A DNA stretch of 64,000 nucleotides from Ulota crispa (taxonomy: Eukaryota; Streptophyta; Bryopsida; Orthotrichales; Orthotrichaceae): positions 17,546,001 to 17,610,000 of the forward strand of contig OY987243.1 of assembly GCA_963920765.1 (NCBI GenBank), in the 5' to 3' direction. A program made the position numbers and the translations under genes. Below are positions 56,975 to 64,000 of the stretch, piece after piece (the first letter of the stretch is position 1; the number at the start of each line of letters is the position of its first letter). The notes under the pieces are model-generated. The model saw only the letters and a program-made list of their open reading frames with translations, was not told the DNA's origin and searched no databases.

Positions 56975-59932
56975 GTACTTTTGCAAAGCATAGCGGACAA
57001 TTCGGGTGATCGGCAGTGGAGAAAAGTGTAGGGAATGGAAGGCAACATATGTAAACTCGGATGTTTCATGTTGCAATACTTGGCTTGATACATTGTCTTT
57101 AATCAGGCTTATAATACTTAGAGAGCATCTGTATCGTTAATTTTTGCATCTGAAATGCTGAAACCCGTGATCCTTGCAGCCGAGTTAAAGAAAATTCTAG
57201 ATCAAGAACCTCCCGAGATCATCGTCAATTAGGTTTCTAAAGTAGGTTAGTGTGCAGTGCATGGGTTGTCTCCCAATATTGCTGTCGAAGGACTTTGAAT
57301 TTTTCCTTATTCTAGCGCAGTTTTTAAGATCTTATCCTGTATATTGATAAATAGCTGATGGGACTATATTGTTGGATGATTCCAGACTATTATCGAGTGC
57401 TTGAAGCATCAAATTCAAGGTTAGGTCATACTTTTATTTACGATCCAAAGGTATGACGTATCACTTTGTCTGGCCAAAGTTTAGGGGCGTGAGCGTGCGA
57501 TTTTCAAGTAACTTCCGTCAGTAAGCTTGAACATTTTAGACTTTTGGACATACGTCTTGCGGCTATGGTATAATCCACCCTAGATCCTCCTTACGTCAGT
57601 AAACGTATATACACACAAATGTTCTTTTTCAATTACTTATGATGGCTATTCTGGGCAGAATTTGAGTCGCATTGAAATATTTGGATGCTCAGGTAGCTGG
57701 AGAGATTGAGACCAAGGGGCAGACTGCTGCAGGAAAGGGTGTCGTTTGTATCCGGTCTTTCCAGCTCACTCAGAAGGCGTCAAAGATGGAATACAAGGCT
57801 ATTGAGAGCGTCATTTAGACCCTCGATCACAACGGTGAGGTGCGAAATCTGTCATTCGATCAACCATTCCTTGTTCTGTTTCCATGAAACAGTAATTTCA
57901 TTTTATCCATTTCAAATTTTTATAACTTCGAGTTAAACCTGCATATAATGTTATCCGGTAAACTCATTCAAGTGGATTTGCTTTCTATATTAATGTATCG
58001 TTATTTTGACCTGTTAACTTCAAGTGACCTTGATGTGTTTGAGGGTGCAGCTACAAGTATGCGGACATAGACAGGGAAATCCCTGCTCTAATGGGAGTGT
58101 CGAAAGCAATTTTGGAAAATGTGATCTTTGTGCACCAGGATGATGCAAATTGCCCCTTAGCCGAGCCTGCTGTTCTCAAGAAGAAGTTTGATGATATCTT
58201 TTCTGCCACCAGGTACAGATGTGTTTCGAGCCTCTCAGAAATACATATGGTTGCTTATGAAGTTGGTTACAATTTTTTTTACTGGAGTCTTATATATTTT
58301 GCACACATGATATCATCAATACCTCTTTTTGGATGATGTAGTTTGGAGCCTGACGGATTGCTTGCCTTGAAAATATCGGTTTTTGAATTGCAGCTTTCCC
58401 TGAAATGTGAAACTTGATAGGTACACGAAAGCGTTGGAAGTTCTAAAGAAGCCTCACAAGGATCAGGCGCAGGGAATTAAGTTATACAAATTGAAGTTGG
58501 AAAACCTGAAAACCGTGAAGGACGCAGCTCATAAAGTAGGTGTTGCTTGGGCCGTTTGAGGAGAAAAACTATATGTTGTGATTGCAATTTCATCTCTTCT
58601 CATCAGCCCCATGGCTTACATGTTGCCAAGGACGGGTTGTCACTCACTTGAGCAACATGTCTTGAATCGAAATTTTGTGATTTTGTTGCTTTTGTGTTTT
58701 CCTCTAAGTTTGTAGATCAGTGACCATGAGACTCTTTCTTGTTCCACATTGAGATGTGCAGTTTCGTGAGAATATCGAGCAAGATCAGGGAAAGTCCGAT
58801 TTCTTGCGCAAGCAAATCCGGGATCTGGAAACCTCGATTGCTGCTTCTCGCAAGAGAATAAGCTTTATGGAAGAGGATTTGAAGGTACATGGCAGACTCA
58901 GAGAAGAAATAAACACCGAGGAGTCAGAAAGAAAGATGTTGAAAAACTAGAAGGATGAACAGTTTCAAGCGCTTCGTGACGAGTGCACAGGTCGTTTTCT
59001 TGTTGCTACGATATTTAATACTGTTCGGTGTAGAAAATGCTAGGTTGTCTTGTAGCTATCATCGAAGCAAATAAAGAAAATTGCTAGCTTACATCATTTT
59101 AGAACAAGATGGGTGTTAACTTCATATTGAGGTCAATAAGATAATATGTTTTATCATAGCAGAGTCTTGTTTTTATGTGGGCTTTCTCTGTGCTATGCTT
59201 CTTTGTACCGTTTTTACAAATTGCAACTGAATTTCAAGGTCCACCACTTCAAAAAGCCCAACACTTTTGATCAGTCCACTTTTGTTTGTGGGAGGTTCTT
59301 TGTTTAAACGCTTCACTGAAATATATTATTTTGAACTGATACGGATGAGGACCTCTTAAGTTGGCAAAATGATTTCAATGAACATCTTGCTGGGCTGAGG
59401 CAGACCCAAATGACCCTGGAAAGAAAACTCAAAGATGCTGAAGGATATACAAGGAAATTATCTGACAAGCACAGTGGGAATTATACTCTGCAAGGCAAGC
59501 TGCAAGCTGAAGTAGAGGTATACTCTGCGTCGATGGCACTGCTACATTGAAGGTTTTAGGCTGCAATAAGACAAAGGGCTGCATTGTGTATAATTGCTGG
59601 TTTCTCTTGGCTTATGAACAGGTGCGTCATGCTGCTTTTCTGAAGTAGATACGTGTGCCTATTGTCGGGTTTGGAATTGTTTAATCGACTCTTGCCATTA
59701 TGTTTATAACAGGGAAATGAAGAAGCGAAAACAGAACTGGAGATTGAAATTCGCAGAGTTTATAAGGAGCACAATTTAGAAAACATTGTGACTCCTCTGA
59801 AGTTTGAAGAAGAGCGAGTCTTTGTGCAGCGTGTTGAACAGCGTTACGCGGAGCTGAACAAGGATTATATTCAGCTTAAGGTACGGAGTACTGGGTTTAC
59901 TTTATGCTACGTTTTTGGAGATTAGTACATCA

Positions 59933-60186
59933 AACGCGTTATTCGTTAAATTGGGAAAAAGCTTACATTCTGGGACTTTGAAGGTTTCAGGAGGCCTCCT
60001 GAAATCGAGCTCAACATTTTTTTGGGTACACGTGTACTCACTTGAGAGGAGGAATTTGCGAGGGAAAAATTCTTCGTGGCTCAAACTGAATCTGATACTT
60101 TGAATCTGGTTTAAAGTGACTTTTTGGATTTAAGGTGGAAAAAAAAATGGTTCCTCCGTTTTTCCCAATTTAACGAATAACGCGTT
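59933..60186. mobile_element. 4-bp-TSD mini-element, copy C
   Basis: 254 bp. The ends AACGCGTTATTCGTTAAATT and AATTTAACGAATAACGCGTT are perfect inverse repeats, extending to about 28 bp. ATCA flanks it at 59929-59932 and 60187-60190. It sits 52 bp behind the last recognisable RAD50 exon. Confidence 0.92.
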
Positions 60187-60492
60187 ATCATGACTTGGGA
60201 GTAAACATGCGGATTTTACATGGCGATAGAGTGGTTATCTCAATATCTCAATGTGAGATGAAGCGGTATGAAAAAGTGATGACTCGTTACTGTGTGCTGG
60301 GAGTCCATGGAAATACAAGCGCAAAGCATGGGATCCCAGAACAAGGGTTGCTTAGCTCAGGGTTTCTACATCTATATTATCTTTGTTATGATTCATTTCA
60401 ATATGGAAGCAACCGTTTTTTGTCATTAAGCACAAAAAATCAGTTTTGTGTTGAGCTTGTGAAAAACTACTTTTTAAAATCCAAAACTATCA

Positions 60493-60737
60493 TGACCCCT
60501 AAAGGATGTTGCCTACCAAAAGCGTTATGTGTATTCATACGAGGACCATTTAGTACTTGAAGAAATGTCTTTGTGATAAATGTCAAAAATTCCCCAAAAA
60601 ATCCTAGTTGACCAATAATATATCTGTGACTTGGCTTGACATTTTCAACTCCTATGGGATTCATGTACTACACAAATGCCTATCTGTATACAACAAGAAA
60701 GAGCGTTTACAAAACAACAACATCCTTTAGGGGTTAT
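60493..60737 (+). mobile_element. TTAA-type element, group T7, copy 2
   Basis: The ends CCCCTAAAGGATGTTGCC and CAACATCCTTTAGGGG are flanked by TGAC and TTAT, which are mutated TTAA sites. It is homologous to 21754-21995 over its whole length. Confidence 0.82.
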
Positions 60738-62137
60738 GATAATGAACTATTGTTGAGATTTTTGCCTAAATAAGATAAAGGAGATTTTATAGCGTTGTGT
60801 AGACAAAGAGGTCATTTAGATTCCCACCATAGGAAGTATTAAAATCTTCCATAGCATGTAGCATAACATGAAAAAGATTGCCTAAGGCAACAAATGCATA
60901 TTTATGTAAAAATTATTGTAATTGGAATTGAACAGAGCAGGAAAGCTATGTATCAAAATTGGCATGAAGATGAAGTATGTGGTTTAAGGAAATTACTGTA
61001 AATATGCATTAGGGTGTGGTTCTTTTTGTTGATATATTTGGTTCGGAGTTGGATTTTATTTGTTTTCAAAAATGATTCCAAAGCATTCAATGTGTATCTT
61101 TCGGCCACCATATGAAGAAATCACAAGAAAAACAATGAGGGGTGAAACGAGAATGAACTCAAGAAAAATAGGATTTAATATGTTTGTGGTTGTATTTTGA
61201 AAATACAAATTCAAATGTTTGAAGCATTTGATGTCTTAGTGATTTCAAAGGTAAAAACAAAATCTGAACCTCCTCATATGCAAAAGGAATTTGTACATTG
61301 TTCTTTAGTTTTGGAAAAAATGAAGTTTTCATTCATCAAACTTTTCCTTGGTTCTTGAACTAGTTAAGCGGCACTTGTATTGCAATACACAATTTCATAA
61401 CTGATTTCTACTAATATTAGTTAAAGGCTGAAAGTTCGTCAAATCCAAAAGCATGTCTATTGCAACATGTCTAAGCTTCACTAATTAATTTTCACCACAA
61501 CTCCACAAGTTAATTTGAAAATCTATTACAACAAAATATACTCTAAAATTGTCAATATTCAAAACTGAGAATAATCTTATAGGGAATTTGAGTTTTAAAT
61601 TTCAAAAGTCTACATAGATTTTTTACAACAACAATAAAAGAATCCACCTTAACAAAAGCAATTCATCATTCAAAACTCATACTATTTAAAACCTACTAGA
61701 GCAAGAGTTAACTCAAAAAGGTTGTGCCTATTTTGACATGAAATATTTTTCATGTTGCAATTTTGTGTTGGTAATACAAAATGTTCACTAGTGATTAGGG
61801 AAGTTAACCCCCCCTCAATGTTCAAGGTATCTCACAATACACTAAAAAGGGACCAACTTTCAAACCCCATTGAGGTTAAGACACACATTTCTAAAACCAA
61901 AATCTTGTCCATGACAAATATTTATCTTATCTGTTTAGGGAATAGGAGAATTACAAAAACAACAAAAGAGTAGTTAAACCATGTAGGAAAACAACAAAAT
62001 CAAAAACTAGAAATGGTGTTAAGGCATGTTTCTTGCAAGCACATGAATTTTGGGATGTGAATTTTGGCAATTAGCTGAAATTTCTCCTCAAATGCTTAGT
62101 GAAATTAGGAGTTTTTTTTTCTTGGCAAATGTATATT
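60738..62137. other. Non-genic stretch
   Basis: AT-rich, with no gene recognised. A 73-codon frame at 61752-61973 shows no motif. Confidence 0.4.
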
Positions 62138-62295
62138 CACTACAAGGGAGCAGTGTCAATTTGGACATTTTTGTCAATTAGGTCATTTTGATTTGGACAC
62201 TTTCTGTTAGTTTAAACATATTTTGTCAAATTTTTATCAATTTGGACATTTTAGTCAATTTGGACATGTCATTGCTAGCAGTTTCTATTGTAGTG
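62138..62295. mobile_element. CACTA-type mini-element C5
   Basis: It starts CACTACAAGGGAGC and ends CTATTGTAGTG, with ATT duplicated on both sides (62135-62137 and 62296-62298). That is the 3-bp duplication expected of CACTA transposons. The interior consists of TGTCAATTTGGACATTTT units, the inverse of those in C2, C4 and C6. Confidence 0.9.
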
Positions 62296-62298
62296 ATT

Positions 62299-62924
62299 TG
62301 CCTAAATCTTACCTTCTTCTAACACTAGCCTCCATTACACTAAGAAGTTTGGTTGAAAAAATGGATAAACCGCAAAATCCTTCTTTAAGCAAACACTTAG
62401 TTTGCTAGATTGGGATGAACATGCACACATTGTTCAACCTTTCCAATTTTACCCAAATTTTCCTTGCTTGCATTCTTGGGTGCTAGCCTGCTAGGCGCTC
62501 TCGTCCAACCAAAACAAAACAAAAAAAAACCCTTGTGGAAGCTTGTACACCTAATATCATCATAAAACTCCTCCTACGCATTAGGTAATGTATAAAAATA
62601 GAAAGGCGTCCTTGGCTCTACTTGCATAGTATTAACCCTTAAACAACAATGAGGAAGGGTTTTGTTCAAGTGATTACAAAAAAAAACTTTGTAAGATGAG
62701 AAAAGTTGTTTTTCATTTGATTTTTTCTAGAAGTGATTGTGGAGACATGGTTCATCATGGAAGGCAAAAAAAACCTCACTAATTGCAATCAAGTTTTTAG
62801 GTAACTCTAGTTATGAGAAGGTTTACAAACACCATGTTAGGTTTCATGTTGCCATTCTTGCAATTTTCAAGAGGGCAACATGCAATATTGACTTTTGTAA
62901 CTTTTGAAAACACAATTTTAAAGT
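62299..62924. other. Non-genic stretch
   Basis: No gene is recognised. TTAACCCTTAAACAAC near 62635 resembles a TTAA-element end without a partner. Confidence 0.4.
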
Positions 62925-62928
62925 GTGG

Positions 62929-63177
62929 AATGCGATATTTGTTAATTTGGGAAAAATAGGGATCCCACTTTGTTTTCCCCTCAAACCCAAAAAGTTACTT
63001 TAAAACCAAATTCAAAAGTATCAAATTCAATCTAAGCCACTAAGATTTTTTCCCTCGCAAATCCCTTCTCTCAAGTGAGGGCACGTGTCAGTTTGAGGTG
63101 ATCACCTCAAACTTCCTGACTCACTTCCTGAAAGTCCCAAAATGTACTATTTTTCCCAAATTAACAAATATCGCGTT
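62929..63177. mobile_element. 4-bp-TSD mini-element, copy D
   Basis: 249 bp. The ends AATGCGATATTTGTTAATTT and AAATTAACAAATATCGCGTT are inverse with one mismatch. GTGG flanks both sides (62925-62928 and 63178-63181). It contains GAGGTGATCACCTC, the same inner palindrome position as in copy A. Confidence 0.92.
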
Positions 63178-63477
63178 GTGGGCACTTGCCACACCATTGT
63201 TCATTGTCTAAAGAGAACCAACATTTGTTGTATTATCAACTGAGTCAAATTGAAAAAAATTGGTTGAATCTTGAACTTGCCGGATGAAAATAAATCAAAT
63301 TTTGCAAATATCTAAAATAATAAATAGAATATAAATATAGAAATATCTAAAACAATCCATGAAAATACATGTTAAATATGTCATATGTTAGAAATTTAGC
63401 TGATGAAGTCAAATTTTCTCTCCAGGCATTGCTAATTAATTAAGGTAGGACTGTAGGAGGCTCTAATTTGGTGCTGG

Positions 63478-63628
63478 CACTACAAGGAAATAGTGTTCTA
63501 ATGACAAGTCCAAATTGACTAAAATGTTTGGAATGACAAAAAAATGTCCAAATTGATAAAAAAGAGTCCTAATCAAAATGATCTAATTGACAAAAAGTGT
63601 CCAAATTGACAATGCTTCCTTGTAAAAG
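63478..63628. mobile_element. CACTA-type mini-element C6, nested in M6
   Basis: It starts CACTACAAGGAAATAGTG and ends GCTTCCTTGTAAAA (right terminus decayed). Inner units are TGTCCAAATTGA and relatives. M6 sequence GGCTCTAATTTGGTGC is repeated on both sides in related form. Confidence 0.8.
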
Positions 63629-63804
63629 GGGTTCTAATTTGGTGCACTTCTAAGAACATGTTTATGTAAATATCTATTATTGTCATTGATGAGTTAGGTG
63701 GGCTTAGTAATATTTGCTAAGCCCACCTAACTCATCAATGCCAATAATAGATATTTACATAAACATATGTTAGTTGTTCTTAGAAGTGCACCAAATTAGA
63801 ACCC
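63629..63804. repeat. Long near-perfect hairpin in M6
   Basis: Arms of about 80 bp around the loop TAATATTTG: TGAGTTAGGTGGGCTTAG at about 63690 pairs with CTAAGCCCACCTAACTCA. There are only a few mismatches and a small bulge near 63765. If transcribed it would be a good Dicer substrate. Confidence 0.9.
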
Positions 63805-64000
63805 CGCATTGAATTAGAGCCTTTTACCTTACACAATAGTAACTTCTCCTTCAATCTTACCACTTACACAATTGCACTAGGGTTGGACTAAAGTTGTTGC
63901 AAGCAACACTTGTCCTATTTTTTGTCCCCTTGGTCTTTGGTGGGTGGTATTTGGCTCTTAACTTTTGTACCCTAAGTTTATTTGACTTGAAACTTTAGAA

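Larger units (their letters stand above)
54873..57385. other. First intron of the RAD50 relic, filled with transposons
   Basis: The 2.5-kb interval between the Walker A exon and the TIIECLK exon contains an FB2 foldback, a short TTAA element and a T1 element. The splice sites GTGCGC and TCCAG remain readable at its ends. Confidence 0.8.
54747..59880 (+). pseudogene. RAD50: RAD50 5' fragment, broken and truncated
   Basis: RAD50 is the ABC-type ATPase of the MRE11-RAD50-NBS1 DNA-break repair complex. Exon-like blocks: 54747-54872 (42 residues, DKMLIKSIRAFDPENTR and the Walker A motif GPNGAGKTT at residues 34-42), 57386-57450, 57693-57839, 58051-58212 (MGVSKAILENVIFVHQD with the Q-loop Gln), 58421-58535, 58762-58990, about 59338-59517 and 59713-59880. 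Most borders keep GT and AG, so this is a genomic copy, not a retrocopy. Defects: in 57386-57450 the residues between ECLK and the GHTFIYDPK part are deleted, causing a frameshift to TAG; TAG at 57816-57818 and at 58948-58950 replaces probable CAG; six residues are missing after ETKGQ; the acceptor before 59338 is not visible; HQDEANWP-type sequence is HQDDANCP. The hook and C-terminal ATPase half, about three quarters of the usual 1,300 residues, are absent. Confidence 0.9.
63443..63829. mobile_element. Mariner-like short element M6 with long hairpin and nested CACTA
   Basis: It starts AGGTAGGACTGTAGGAGGCT and ends AGAGCCTTTTACCT, with TA at 63441-63442 and 63830-63831. The core is a long hairpin. 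C6 is inserted near the left end. Confidence 0.75.

Noticed and set aside
54747-59880. Intact RAD50 gene
   Set aside because: An in-frame TAG follows ECLK, with two further TAG codons, and the C-terminal three quarters are missing.

Overview
The window is nuclear DNA of a land plant. It carries a C2H2 zinc-finger gene with plant-type GT-AG introns, a decayed plant RAD50 copy, CACTA, Stowaway and PIF-type short transposons, and an insertion of chloroplast DNA (rpl20, rpl16 and ndhK fragments). The inserted plastid DNA is very AT-rich and its ndhK tail is long, which fits a bryophyte better than a seed plant. That assignment is an inference. No bacterial-style operons, tRNAs, rRNAs or CRISPR arrays were seen.

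Only one convincing intact protein gene is present: a three-exon zinc-finger transcription factor of the IDD/WIP/STOP1 type at 46621-48609. It has a CpG-rich upstream region (45290-45720) and a strong stem-loop in its 3' UTR. The second gene-like locus, 54747-59880, holds the first exons of RAD50 with the Walker A motif intact. It is broken by a frameshifting deletion, two premature TAG codons and loss of everything downstream, and its first intron is filled with transposons.

The rest is a densely nested graveyard of short non-autonomous transposons. The dominant type has termini reading TTAA-CCCCTAAAGG...CCTTTAGGGG-TTAA. At least eight sequence groups (called T1-T8 here) and about twenty copies lie in 64 kb. 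TTAA target duplication with CCC-starting ends resembles piggyBac (or Sola3) elements, but no transposase is visible. Other families are: TA-flanked mariner-like elements with AGGTAG ends (M1-M7); a CTCCCTC Stowaway; 250-bp elements with 4-bp target duplications (A-E); CACTA mini-elements (C1-C6); PIF-like 3-bp-duplication elements; and several foldback elements, including a 1.35-kb near-perfect palindrome with a 9-bp duplication. Because families insert into each other, several insertions can be proved by paralogous empty sites inside this same window.

Layout: 1-7.8 kb, inverted pair of T1 elements around two foldbacks; 8-11.5 kb, foldbacks, M1 and the large palindrome; 12-31.8 kb, nested TTAA elements with mariner and Stowaway insertions; 32-36.3 kb, CACTA cluster, PIF and a foldback; 36.7-38.7 kb, TTAA elements; 39-43.7 kb, PIF with a 21-bp tandem array, then chloroplast DNA inside a palindrome; 45-49 kb, the zinc-finger gene; 49-53 kb, repeats; 53.7-60.2 kb, T8 and the RAD50 relic; 60.5-64 kb, further mini-elements.

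The most unusual object is 40242-43425. About 2.3 kb of rearranged plastid DNA sits between nearly identical inverted arms that contain half of a TTAA foldback element plus about 100 bp of flanking nuclear DNA on each side. The right arm ends directly against a G-rich tract.
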